Numbered from the stretch's first letter, positions 1 to 6,933 are shown. The stretch: DNA of 17,008 nucleotides from JBGQOG01 sp052113705 (GCF_052113705.1 NZ_JBGQOG010000036.1:1-17008), one strand, 5' to 3'. Numbers and translations are program-made. Notes: generated by a model from the sequence alone, not told the origin.

Positions 1-56
1 AGAGCATAACCTTGCCAAGGTTAGGGTCGGGCGTTCGAATCGCCTCGCCCGCTCCA
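1..56 (+). tRNA. tRNA-Gly (GCC anticodon), 5' end outside window
   Basis: This is the 3' part of a glycine tRNA. It is base-for-base identical to positions 231-286 of the complete copy downstream. It contains the anticodon arm with the GCC anticodon (TTGCCAA, about 12-18), the T-arm with GTTCGAATC, the 3' acceptor strand and an encoded CCA end at 54-56. The first 19 bases (acceptor 5' strand and part of the D-arm) lie left of the window. A terminator hairpin follows directly. Confidence 0.93.
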
Positions 57-80
57 ATTTCCTCCCACCCCGGGGGAAGC

Positions 81-113
81 AAAAAGGCCGCCTTCGGGCG
101 GCCTTTTGCTTTT
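81..113 (+). terminator. Rho-independent terminator of first tRNA-Gly
   Basis: A perfect 7-bp GC stem, GGCCGCC (86-92) and GGCGGCC (97-103), closes a TTCG tetraloop. It is extended by AAAA/TTTT pairing and followed by a T-rich run (104-113). The same hairpin recurs after the second tRNA-Gly. Confidence 0.9.
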
Positions 114-134
114 AAAATTTCTGCATTTTCCCTC

Positions 135-163
135 TTGCAACCCGGCGCGGCAATTTGTAAATC
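135..163 (+). promoter_or_regulatory. Candidate promoter of second tRNA-Gly
   Basis: TTGCAA (135-140) and TAAATC (158-163) are separated by 17 nt, about 50 nt ahead of the tRNA. The -10 match is weak (3 of 6), so the assignment rests on spacing and on the gene lying behind a terminator. Read-through from the first tRNA is the alternative. Confidence 0.35.
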
Positions 164-211
164 CCCGCTCACCGAAGGCGAAGCGGCAACGCGGAACTGA
201 CGGGATGGAGT

Positions 212-286
212 GCGGGCGTAGCTCAGGGGTAGAGCATAACCTTGCCAAGGTTAGGGTCGGGCGTTCGAATCGCCTCGCCCGCTCCA
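212..286 (+). tRNA. tRNA-Gly (GCC anticodon)
   Basis: This is a complete 75-nt glycine tRNA with an encoded CCA end. The acceptor stem pairs GCGGGCG (212-218) with CGCCCGC (276-282), leaving T283 as discriminator and CCA at 284-286. The D-arm contains GCTCAGGGGTAGAGC. The anticodon stem AACCT/AGGTT encloses a TTGCCAA loop, giving the anticodon GCC, which reads GGC and GGT codons. The T-loop is TTCGAAT. It is the second of two tandem copies about 230 nt apart, each with its own terminator. GGC is a very common Gly codon in this GC-rich genome, which fits a duplicated gene. Confidence 0.97.
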
Positions 287-308
287 ATTTCCTCCCACCC
301 CGGGGGAC

Positions 309-344
309 GCGAAAAAGGCCGCCTTCGGGCGGCCTTTTGCGTTT
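309..344 (+). terminator. Rho-independent terminator of second tRNA-Gly
   Basis: Stem GGCCGCC (317-323) and GGCGGCC (328-334) closes a TTCG loop. AAAAA lies before the stem and TTTTGCGTTT after it. It is almost identical to the terminator at 81-113. It also faces the 3' end of the minus-strand gene at 368 and could stop that transcript from the other side. Confidence 0.9.
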
Positions 345-367
345 GATACCATCGCCTTTGGCGCCGC

Positions 368-919
368 TCAGCCCTGGCCCCCAACACGCTGGGTGCTGTC
401 TGCACTCCACACGAGATGGGGACGTGCCGGTGACACATCCGCGATATCGCTCAAAGACTGGCACATGGCCTGCGGAACCGGCCGCCGCTCCTGTGGAGCC
501 TCCTCATCATAGGTGCCGCACCGGCTCAACCGCGAGTTCTCTGGCAGGCCGTCGATCAGGAAGCGCGCCACCTCGATCAGATCCGCCGCGCCCGAGGCGC
601 GCCCCAGAATGCAGCGCAGCGAGGGCAGCAGCGCATAAAGCTCGCCATGGCTGAAGCTGGTGCTGTCTGACAGCATCACCGTCACCAGGTCCGGGTTATA
701 GACCTGCGCCGTCATCAGCGCGGCCAGCGACGTGCCCACCCGCCCCTCCGCATCGTGCAGATAGAGCGACGCGATCATGACATCCACCTGCTCGACCTGC
801 AGATGGCCCAGCGCCGCATCGAGCTGGCTGTGCTGCACCACCTGATGCCCATCGGCGATCAGCGCCGCAACCAGGGCACGGGTAGCATGGGTATGCGCTT
901 CGAGGAGGAGAATGTTCAT
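368..919 (-). CDS. Receiver-like (pseudo-response regulator) protein
   Basis: 183 aa. Residues 1 to about 122 follow the alternating beta/alpha plan of a CheY-type receiver (ILLLEAH, VDVMIASLYL, LVTVMLSDS, LRCILGRASG). The phosphotransfer residues are missing: the usual Asp pair after beta-1 is E8-A9, the phosphoacceptor position reads Ser51, and the conserved Lys region reads R107. S84 could fill the beta-4 Thr/Ser position. The remaining 60 residues form a Pro/Arg/Ser-rich tail with no output domain I recognise. I chose the ATG at 919 because it has a GGTGAAG ribosome site and starts exactly at beta-1; a longer form would need a TTG start at 970. It probably acts by protein contact, not phosphorylation, but no partner kinase lies nearby. 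The fold call comes from pattern reading only. Confidence 0.72.
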   Translation of the reverse strand: MNILLLEAHTHATRALVAALIADGHQVVQHSQLDAALGHLQVEQVDVMIASLYLHDAEGRVGTSLAALMTAQVYNPDLVTVMLSDSTSFSHGELYALLPSLRCILGRASGAADLIEVARFLIDGLPENSRLSRCGTYDEEAPQERRPVPQAMCQSLSDIADVSPARPHLVWSADSTQRVGGQG

Positions 920-1107
920 GATCGCTTCACCAAGTTGCTTTTGCCCAGAAAACGCCTTTATGTTTAACAAATCCTTTCACCAGCCCTGAAATCGGCGGGA
1001 AACCGGCAAAATTATGGCGAGAATGTGGCGCAGTGCCGCCGCCCGCGTCGCAATTGCGCCTTTTTCGCCCACCCCCACGCCGGACGCCAAGCCCGCGCCA
1101 TATCCGC

Positions 1108-1136
1108 TTAACAAGCGCGCCGCCCCGGCCTATAAG
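1108..1136 (+). promoter_or_regulatory. Promoter of the hisB operon
   Basis: TTAACA (1108-1113) and TATAAG (1131-1136) are separated by exactly 17 nt. Both elements match the sigma-70 consensus at 5 of 6 positions. The predicted start near 1143 leaves a leader of about 25 nt before the hisB ATG. That leader is too short for a histidine-leader-peptide attenuator, and none is visible. Confidence 0.72.
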
Positions 1137-1167
1137 CGGCGCAACTCCCCTACCAAAGGACGAACAC

Positions 1168-1755
1168 ATGCGGACCGCGACGATCACGCGCAAAACGGCG
1201 GAAACCGAGATTTCGGTGACCCTCGATCTGGATGGCACCGGGAAATACGACAACCAGACCGGTGTCGGCTTTTTCGACCACATGCTGGATCAGCTGTCGC
1301 GGCATTCGCTGATCGACATGACCATCCGCGCGACGGGCGATCTGCACATCGACGATCACCACACGGTCGAGGACACCGGCATTGCCATCGGTCAGGCGCT
1401 GGTGGCGGCGCTCGGCGACAAGAAGGGCATCCGCCGCTACGGGCATTTCGATCTGGCCATGGATGACGCGCAGATCGCCTGCGCGCTCGATCTCTCGGCA
1501 CGGCCCTTTCTGGTGTGGAACATCGACTTTCCGACGCAAAAGATCGGCACCTTCGACACGGAATTGGTGCGCGAGTTCTTTCAGGCGCTCTCGACCCATG
1601 GCGGCATCACGCTGCACATGGACCGCACGCATGGGTTCAACAGCCACCACATCGCCGAGGCGGCCTTCAAGGCCTGCGCCCGCGCGCTTCGGATGGCGGT
1701 AGAGACCGATCCCCGTATGGCGGGGATCCTGCCCTCGACCAAGGGCGCGCTCTGA
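1168..1755 (+). CDS. hisB: Imidazoleglycerol-phosphate dehydratase
   Basis: 195 aa, the normal length of a monofunctional HisB; there is no fused histidinol-phosphatase. It dehydrates imidazole-glycerol phosphate to imidazole-acetol phosphate, step 6 of histidine synthesis, in the cytoplasm. The metal-binding histidine motifs of the family are present: FFDHML (35-40), DDHHTVED (62-69) and NSHHIAEAAFKA (about 158-169), which give the two-Mn site its ligands. The start at 1168 is set by an AAAGGA ribosome site 7 nt upstream; an upstream in-frame ATG at 1033 would add a Pro/Arg-rich stretch foreign to the family. It is first in the operon and only 1 nt from hisH. Confidence 0.98.
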   Translation: MRTATITRKTAETEISVTLDLDGTGKYDNQTGVGFFDHMLDQLSRHSLIDMTIRATGDLHIDDHHTVEDTGIAIGQALVAALGDKKGIRRYGHFDLAMDDAQIACALDLSARPFLVWNIDFPTQKIGTFDTELVREFFQALSTHGGITLHMDRTHGFNSHHIAEAAFKACARALRMAVETDPRMAGILPSTKGAL

Positions 1756-1756
1756 C

Positions 1757-2395
1757 ATGCTGACGGTTCTCGTTGATTACGACAGCGGCAATCTGCATTC
1801 CGCCGAAAAGGCGTTTCAGCGGATGGCGCAGGAAACCGGCGGCGGTGAGGTGCTGGTAACCTCGCGTCCCGAGGATGTTGCCCGCGCCGACCGTATCGTG
1901 CTGCCGGGCGACGGGGCGTTTCCGGCCTGCCGGGCGGCGCTGGATGGCTATGGTGGCCTCTTTGAGGCGATTGAAGAGGCGGTCCGCGTCAAGGGCCGCC
2001 CGTTTCTCGGTATCTGCGTCGGCATGCAGATGATGGCCAGCTGGGGCCGCGAATATCGCGACACGCCGGGCTTTGACTGGGTCGGCGGCGAGGTGGTGAA
2101 AATCACCCCGGCGGACCCAGCGCTGAAAGTGCCGCATATGGGCTGGAACGATCTGGCGATCGACAATCCGCACGCGCTGCTGGACGGGATCAGCACCGGC
2201 GATCACGCCTATTTCGTGCATTCCTACCACATGCATGTGACCGACCCCGCGCATCTTCTGGCCCATGTCGATTATGCCGGGCCGATCACCGCAATCATCG
2301 GCCGCGACACCATGGTGGGCATGCAGTTCCACCCCGAGAAAAGCCAGGCCACCGGCCTGCGGATGATCGCCAACTTCCTGCGCTGGAACCCGTAA
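1757..2395 (+). CDS. hisH: Imidazole glycerol phosphate synthase, glutamine amidotransferase subunit
   Basis: 212 aa. HisH hydrolyses glutamine and channels ammonia to HisF, which makes imidazole-glycerol phosphate and AICAR from PRFAR (step 5). It is a class I (triad) glutaminase: the nucleophile Cys87 sits in GICVGMQ (85-91), and H192 and E194 lie in FHPEKS. The oxyanion segment LPGDGAF is at 49-55, and the N-terminus DYDSGNLHS is typical. The ATG lies 1 nt after the hisB stop, so the two are probably translationally coupled. Its partner hisF is about 3.7 kb away at 6145, beyond two minus-strand genes. Confidence 0.98.
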   Translation: MLTVLVDYDSGNLHSAEKAFQRMAQETGGGEVLVTSRPEDVARADRIVLPGDGAFPACRAALDGYGGLFEAIEEAVRVKGRPFLGICVGMQMMASWGREYRDTPGFDWVGGEVVKITPADPALKVPHMGWNDLAIDNPHALLDGISTGDHAYFVHSYHMHVTDPAHLLAHVDYAGPITAIIGRDTMVGMQFHPEKSQATGLRMIANFLRWNP

Positions 2396-2396
2396 A

Positions 2397-3317
2397 ATGA
2401 CCATGCCCCATCTGCCCGCGATTTTGGAGGAGATCGCGGCAGAGATGGCAGCGGCGCCCGAACGCGGGCGGCCCGCCGATTATATCCCCGAACTCGCCGC
2501 CGTGGACCCAAACCAGTTTGCCATTTCGGTGGCTTTGGCCGACGGGCAGCAATTCTCGGCGGGCGATGCCGCCACCAAATTCTCGATTCAATCGGTCTCC
2601 AAGGTCTTCACTCTCGCCATTGCGCTGGGGCGGCTCGGCGATCAGCTCTGGACCCGGGTCGGGCGCGAGCCTTCGGGCCTTGCATTCAACTCGATCCTGC
2701 AGCTGGAACATGAACAGGGGCGGCCGCGCAACCCGTTCATCAACGCAGGCGCCATCGTGGTCACCGATGCGATTCTCGCGGGCCATGCACCGCGCGAATT
2801 GCTGGGCGAATTGTTGCGCTTCATCCGCACCGCGGCGGAAGATGACGACATCCATATCAACGAATCCGTGGCGCGGTCGGAATCCGAAACCGGGCACCGC
2901 AACATGGCGCTGGCGCATTTCATGCGCGCGCATGGCAATCTGCTGAACCCGCCCGAGATGAGCCTTGGCGCCTATTTCCACCAATGCGCGGTCGAGATGA
3001 CCACCGCGCAGCTGGCCCGTGCGGGGCGGTTCCTGGTCAATGCGCCGGGGCTGCCGCATCTGGTCTCCGCAACCCGTGTGCGGCGAATCAATGCGCTGAT
3101 GATGACCTGCGGCCATTACGACGGCTCGGGTGATTTCGCCTATCGCGTGGGTCTGCCGGGCAAGTCCGGGGTCGGCGGCGGTATTCTGGTGATCGCACCG
3201 GGGCGGGCCTCGATTGCCGTCTGGTCGCCGGGGCTGAATGCGCAGGGCAATTCAAAACTCGGCACCGAAGCGGTCGAGCTGTTGGCCCGCCGCACCGGCT
3301 GGTCGGTCTTCGGCTAG
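2397..3317 (+). CDS. glsA: Glutaminase (serine-dependent, GlsA/YbaS family)
   Basis: 306 aa, full length for the bacterial glutaminase family with a beta-lactamase-like fold. It hydrolyses L-glutamine to glutamate and ammonia. The catalytic S-x-x-K motif is SVSK with S66 and K69, the same numbering I recall for E. coli YbaS. Other family signatures are Y29 in DYIPELA, NPFINAGAI (112-120), SESETGHRNMA near 160-170, and the glycine-rich KSGVGGGI near 260. The ATG at 2397 is 1 nt after the hisH stop; a second ATG two codons later is a close alternative. It is probably cotranscribed with hisBH, although glutaminase is not a histidine-pathway enzyme. It could recycle glutamine nitrogen or simply be a passenger. 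Confidence 0.95.
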   Translation: MTMPHLPAILEEIAAEMAAAPERGRPADYIPELAAVDPNQFAISVALADGQQFSAGDAATKFSIQSVSKVFTLAIALGRLGDQLWTRVGREPSGLAFNSILQLEHEQGRPRNPFINAGAIVVTDAILAGHAPRELLGELLRFIRTAAEDDDIHINESVARSESETGHRNMALAHFMRAHGNLLNPPEMSLGAYFHQCAVEMTTAQLARAGRFLVNAPGLPHLVSATRVRRINALMMTCGHYDGSGDFAYRVGLPGKSGVGGGILVIAPGRASIAVWSPGLNAQGNSKLGTEAVELLARRTGWSVFG

Positions 3318-3337
3318 CCCTCTCGCCGCCTCCGGGA

Positions 3338-3700
3338 TCAGTCGCGCTCGCCGAAGAACATGACGATCATCAGCACCGTCCCCAGCACGACGACAAGCGA
3401 GCCAAAGGCGGCCAGCCCCGGCGTGCCGCCCATATCCACCACCATCTTGCCCGCAACCAGCAGGACCACCCCGGCCTGATAGATCCAATATTGCGGCTGC
3501 GCGAGCTTGCCCAACCGCATCCCCGGCCAGTTGCGGTGCAACAGCCCAAACAGACAGGATGTGACAAAGCCCAAAAGCCCGGCATGGGCATGGGAATTGG
3601 CCAGATTGAGCTGGTCGGTGATCCCCAGATAGATGCCGTACACCATCCCCAGAACGAGCCAGACCAAGCCCGTCCGGACGTAGACACGATCCAAATTCAT
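3338..3700 (-). CDS. Small four-helix membrane protein, possibly related to haem-copper oxidase subunit I
   Basis: 120 aa with four hydrophobic segments at about 11-27, 38-56, 71-91 and 95-116. Helix 2 is preceded by NSHAHAGLLGF and ends in LLHR, giving H37, H39 and H55. Such membrane-edge histidines recall fragments of CcoN/NorB-type oxidase subunits, and short proteins of this type are often annotated as cbb3 oxidase-like. At 120 aa it is far too short to be an oxidase, so a haem- or metal-related role is only a guess. The ATG has a G-rich ribosome site (GGGGGG) about 4 nt upstream. It follows the DUF2147 gene on the same strand with a 104-nt gap, and the pair interrupts the his genes. Confidence 0.7.
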   Translation of the reverse strand: MNLDRVYVRTGLVWLVLGMVYGIYLGITDQLNLANSHAHAGLLGFVTSCLFGLLHRNWPGMRLGKLAQPQYWIYQAGVVLLVAGKMVVDMGGTPGLAAFGSLVVVLGTVLMIVMFFGERD

Positions 3701-3715
3701 GACGCCCCCCGATCA

Positions 3716-3730
3716 GGAGGGGCGCCCTCC
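3716..3730 (-). other. Hairpin ahead of the small membrane protein gene
   Basis: GGAGGG and CCCTCC form a perfect 6-bp stem around a 3-nt loop, 15 nt upstream of the start codon at 3700. There is no T-run, so it is not an ordinary terminator. It may affect read-through or ribosome access from the upstream DUF2147 gene; its role is unknown. Confidence 0.35.
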
Positions 3731-3804
3731 CGCACCCGCTCCCATATCCCGAGGCTGCGCCCGAACCCGCCATCTGGCAACAGAATTTGCGGCCTTGCGA
3801 CGGG

Positions 3805-4206
3805 TCACTTCACCCGCTGCCAGGTGCCCCCGTCACGGCAGATCCCAAAGACACAGCCTGACACCGAGAGCGCATCCCCGGCCAGTTTCAGTTTGGAATT
3901 ATAGGTCTTGTTCCGGTCCGGCGACCAGACCTTGCCATCGCCATAAGCCCCGTCGCCTTTGGCCACCATATCCCAGATGATCTGCTTGCCGATATTCGGG
4001 CTCTGCATTTCCTTGCCCGCCGCATCAAAGCTCTTGACCAATGTGCCACAGAATTTCGCCCCGCAGGGGGCGACGCTGACATAGCCCGAATGGCCATTGT
4101 CATCGGCCTTTGTCTTCCAGATCCCCTCAATCGGATCCGCGCCTGCCGCTCCGGCGGCGACAAGACCCGAGCAGACCAGGGCAGCGAACAGGGCAAATTT
4201 CTTCAT
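3805..4206 (-). CDS. Secreted DUF2147 family protein
   Basis: 133 aa. It begins with a Sec signal peptide: MKK, a hydrophobic core (FALFAALVCSGLVAAGAAG) and a probable cut after an Ala-Gly-Ala segment near residue 22. The mature part matches the DUF2147 pattern: an opening DPIEGIWKT, then FCGTLV, a mid-domain GDGKVWSPDRNKTYNSKLKL, and the C-terminal VSGCVFGICRDGGTWQRV. Cysteines lie near both ends of the domain (APCGAKFC and CVFGIC), which could form disulphides in the periplasm. The biochemical function of DUF2147 is not known to me. The start at 4206 is fixed by an excellent GGGAGGAG ribosome site. It is divergent from hisA. Confidence 0.9.
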   Translation of the reverse strand: MKKFALFAALVCSGLVAAGAAGADPIEGIWKTKADDNGHSGYVSVAPCGAKFCGTLVKSFDAAGKEMQSPNIGKQIIWDMVAKGDGAYGDGKVWSPDRNKTYNSKLKLAGDALSVSGCVFGICRDGGTWQRVK

Positions 4207-4366
4207 GATGGCTCCTCCCAAAGCATGGGGCATCACCGCATGCCCGGTGATTCCGGGCAAGTATGACGTAGCGTTGCAAGGCGCGCGCCCCTGTGGCAAG
4301 AGGCGGCAGGCCCCGAAAGCCCGCCCCTCTTCGCAGATCTGTTCTTCCCCAACCCGGAGCGCCCCG

Positions 4367-5086
4367 ATGATCCTCTACCCCGCCATCGACCTGAAAGACG
4401 GCCAATGCGTGCGCCTGCTGCACGGCGATATGGAAAAGGCCACGGTCTTTGGCGATGATCCGGCGGCGCAGGCGGCGAAATTCGAGGCTGCAGGCTGCGA
4501 ATGGGTGCATCTGGTCGATCTGAACGGCGCCTTCGCGGGCGAACCGGTGAATGCGGCGGCGGTGGAGGCGATCCTCGCCCGTATCAAGGTGCCCGCGCAG
4601 CTCGGCGGCGGCATCCGCGACATGGCCACGATCGAGCGCTGGCTCTCCAAAGGTCTCGCCCGCGTCATCCTCGGCACGGTGGCGGTGGAGAACCCCGATC
4701 TCGTGCGGCAGGCGGCGCGGGAATTCCCCGGCAAAGTGGCGGTGGGCATCGACGCCCGCAACGGCCGCGTGGCGACCAAAGGCTGGGCCACCGAGACCGA
4801 AGTGATGGTGACCGATCTCGCCAAATCCTTTGAGGATGCGGGCGTTGCCGCCATCATCTACACCGACATCATGCGCGATGGCGCGATGCAGGGCCCCAAC
4901 ATCGAGGCCACCGAGGCGCTGGCCCGCGCCGTCTCGATCCCGGTCATCGCCTCGGGCGGCGTTTCCTCCCTGCCCGATCTGATCGCTTTGCGCGACACCG
5001 GCGTCATCGCGGGCGCCATCTCGGGCCGCGCGATCTATGACGGCGCGCTCGATCTGACCGCGGCCCTCACGGCCCTCAAGGCCTGA
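4367..5086 (+). CDS. hisA: ProFAR isomerase (1-(5-phosphoribosyl)-5-[(5-phosphoribosylamino)methylideneamino]imidazole-4-carboxamide isomerase)
   Basis: 239 aa, standard length. It is a TIM-barrel enzyme that catalyses the Amadori rearrangement of ProFAR to PRFAR, step 4 of histidine synthesis. The catalytic aspartates are D8 (PAIDLKDG) and D129 (VGIDARNG). The phosphate-binding loops LGGGIR (79-84) and ASGGVSS and the YTDIMRDGAMQG segment are intact. The start at 4367 has a GGAG ribosome site 7 nt upstream and gives the canonical MILYPAIDL terminus; the longer frame opening at 4097 runs antisense through the DUF2147 gene and is not coding. It heads the second his gene group, behind a 160-nt divergent intergenic region in which I could not identify a good promoter. 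Confidence 0.98.
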   Translation: MILYPAIDLKDGQCVRLLHGDMEKATVFGDDPAAQAAKFEAAGCEWVHLVDLNGAFAGEPVNAAAVEAILARIKVPAQLGGGIRDMATIERWLSKGLARVILGTVAVENPDLVRQAAREFPGKVAVGIDARNGRVATKGWATETEVMVTDLAKSFEDAGVAAIIYTDIMRDGAMQGPNIEATEALARAVSIPVIASGGVSSLPDLIALRDTGVIAGAISGRAIYDGALDLTAALTALKA

Positions 5087-5090
5087 GCCG

Positions 5091-5369
5091 ATGCGGCGCT
5101 GGCTGGTCCGGGCCCTGCTTGTGGTCCTCCTCCTCAGCCTGGCGCCGCTGATCTCGGTGCTCTGGGCCAGCTGGTTCGCCAATGCGCATGGCTGCACCCT
5201 ACACGAGGGGTTCACCAACCCCTGTCTGGTGAACGGCAAAGACTGGGGCGAGACGCTCTATACGGCCTTTGTGGCGGGCTGGTTTATGCTGCTGACGCTG
5301 CCCGTCACCGGATTTTGCCTGCTGGCGCTTCTGGTGATCGGCGTGCTGCGTCTGTTCCGCCGCCGCTAG
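5091..5369 (+). CDS. Small two-helix membrane protein, hypothetical
   Basis: 92 aa. There are two hydrophobic helices, at about 5-27 (LVRALLVVLLLSLAPLISVLW) and 64-87 (FVAGWFMLLTLPVTGFCLLALLVIGVL). A basic RLFRRR tail and a basic MRRW start suggest that both ends are cytoplasmic. The loop between them, NAHGCTLHEGFTNPCLVNG, has two cysteines (about 35 and 45) that would face the periplasm and could form a disulphide. It begins 4 nt after the hisA stop, so it is probably cotranscribed and coupled. I recognise no function; it is not a known histidine enzyme. Confidence 0.75.
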   Translation: MRRWLVRALLVVLLLSLAPLISVLWASWFANAHGCTLHEGFTNPCLVNGKDWGETLYTAFVAGWFMLLTLPVTGFCLLALLVIGVLRLFRRR

Positions 5370-5437
5370 GCCCGCGGCCTTTCGCCCCATCGACACCGGC
5401 GGGCATCGGCGCACCCTCAGCGCAAAGAGGAGGCCCG

Positions 5438-5935
5438 ATGCGCCCGTCAAAAATCCCCCTGCCCGCCACAAGCGGCATCCACCGCCACATTGCCCCCGGC
5501 GACTACACCGATTGCTGGGCGCTGCCGGGCAATACCCCCGCCCCCGCCGCCCTCGCACAGGCCTTCACCACCCTGCCCGGCTGGTTCACGGCCCTCCTCG
5601 CCCTGCGCAACCGAATTGTCGCCGGGATGGGCCTGCGCACCGACACCCCCGATGGCGCGCCCCGCGCCGATCTGGCGGCCTTGCGGCAGGGCGACTGGAT
5701 CGGCCTCTTCCAGATCCACGCGCTCAGCACGGAAGAAGCCATCATCGGCACCGATGACAAACATCTCGACTTTCGGCTGGTGATCGGCCGCGCGGACGGA
5801 CAGATCTACTTCGGCTCCTGGATCCATCCCCACAACATCTGGGGCCGCATCTACCTGACCCTCGTGCTGCCCTTCCATCACCCGATCCTGCGCGACACGC
5901 TGCGCCGCGCCGCCCAAGCGCCCGAGCGACCCTGA
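5438..5935 (+). CDS. DUF2867 family protein
   Basis: 165 aa, soluble, no signal peptide. The pattern suggests DUF2867: an N-terminal HIAPGDYTDCWAL, a central LLALRNRIVAGMGL near 60, then DWIGLFQIHALSTEEAIIGTDDKHLDFRLVI, and a C-terminal ...HPHNIWGRIYLTLVLPFHHPILRDTLRRA. In some proteins this domain is fused to NAD-binding modules; here it stands alone, and its activity is unknown to me. The start at 5438 is chosen because of AGAGGAGG just upstream (5426-5433); the open frame extends back to 5315 but would overlap the preceding gene. It lies 68 nt after the membrane protein gene and 209 nt before hisF. Confidence 0.82.
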   Translation: MRPSKIPLPATSGIHRHIAPGDYTDCWALPGNTPAPAALAQAFTTLPGWFTALLALRNRIVAGMGLRTDTPDGAPRADLAALRQGDWIGLFQIHALSTEEAIIGTDDKHLDFRLVIGRADGQIYFGSWIHPHNIWGRIYLTLVLPFHHPILRDTLRRAAQAPERP

Positions 5936-6010
5936 CGCCAGCGCCCCGCCCCCACTTCCCAAATCACGCAGAGCGGATCTTCCCTCCCCCAAAACCGCAA
6001 CACCCCGCAT

Positions 6011-6052
6011 TCTCCTGGCCGAAATACCTCGGGGTGCGGGGCAGCGCCCCGC
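6011..6052 (+). repeat. REP-like intergenic repeat, copy 1
   Basis: A 42-nt element shared with 7400-7441. The last 31 nt (6022-6052) are identical and the first 11 differ at 4 positions. It ends in a perfect hairpin: GCGGGGC (6036-6042), AGC loop, GCCCCGC (6046-6052). There is no T-run, so it is not a standard terminator. It occupies the 209-nt gap between the DUF2867 gene and hisF, which otherwise holds only C-rich sequence and the hisF ribosome site. Confidence 0.82.
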
Positions 6053-6144
6053 GCCGCCGCCGCCCGCCAAGGCTCCCCCAGCAAAGGTCAGCCCCTTCCC
6101 ATACCCCCCGCCCCCCGCTAAGAAGGGCCCAAAGGAGCCCCGCC

Positions 6145-6903
6145 ATGCTGAAAACCCGGATCATCCCCTGCCTTGATGTCGCCGATGGCCGCGTGGTCAA
6201 GGGCGTCAACTTCGTCGATCTGCGCGATGCGGGCGACCCGGTCGAAGCCGCCAAAGCCTATGACGCCGCGGGCGCGGACGAGCTCTGCTTTCTCGACATC
6301 CACGCCACCCATGAAAACCGCGGCACGATGTTTGATCTGGTCACCCGCACCGCCGAGCAGTGTTTCATGCCCCTGACGGTCGGCGGCGGCGTTCGCACGC
6401 ATCACGATGTCCGCGCCCTCCTCCTCGCCGGGGCCGACAAGGTCAGCTTCAACTCCGCCGCCGTCGCCAATCCCGATGTGGTGGCCGAGGCCGCCGACCG
6501 TTTCGGCAGCCAATGCATCGTCGTCGCCATCGACGCCAAGACCGTGGCCCCCGGCAAATGGGAAATCTTCACCCATGGCGGCCGCAAAGCCACCGGCATC
6601 GACGCCATCGATTTCGCCCGCACCGTCGCCGCCAAGGGCGCGGGCGAAATCCTGCTGACCTCGATGGACCGCGACGGCACCAAGGGCGGCTATAACCTGC
6701 CCCTCACCCGCGCCATCGCCGATGCGGTGGCGGTTCCGGTCATCGCCTCGGGCGGCGTCGGCACCCTCGACCACCTCGTCGAAGGGGTGACACAGGGCCA
6801 TGCCTCCGCCGTCCTCGCCGCTTCGATCTTCCATTTCGGCGAATTCACCATCGGCGAGGCCAAGGCGCATATGGCCGCCGCCGGCCTCGCCATGCGGATG
6901 TGA
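6145..6903 (+). CDS. hisF: Imidazole glycerol phosphate synthase, cyclase subunit
   Basis: 252 aa, standard length. This TIM-barrel partner of HisH uses the channelled ammonia to convert PRFAR into imidazole-glycerol phosphate and AICAR, the latter feeding purine synthesis. The catalytic aspartates are D11 (PCLDVADG) and D130 (VAIDAK). The phosphate loops VGGGVR (79-84) and ASGGVG, and the LTSMDRDGTKGGY segment (171-183), are intact. The start at 6145 has AAAGGAG (6131-6137) and gives the canonical MLKTRIIPCLDV terminus; the in-frame ATG at 6034 would translate the C-rich leader. It is followed by hisE after 150 nt. Confidence 0.98.
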   Translation: MLKTRIIPCLDVADGRVVKGVNFVDLRDAGDPVEAAKAYDAAGADELCFLDIHATHENRGTMFDLVTRTAEQCFMPLTVGGGVRTHHDVRALLLAGADKVSFNSAAVANPDVVAEAADRFGSQCIVVAIDAKTVAPGKWEIFTHGGRKATGIDAIDFARTVAAKGAGEILLTSMDRDGTKGGYNLPLTRAIADAVAVPVIASGGVGTLDHLVEGVTQGHASAVLAASIFHFGEFTIGEAKAHMAAAGLAMRM

Positions 6904-6933
6904 GCACATGACCAACCCGCAAGCGCTCCCGTT

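Noticed and set aside
1143..1167. A histidine attenuator ahead of hisB
   Set aside because: The leader predicted from the promoter is only about 25 nt, with no His-codon run and no terminator/antiterminator pair.
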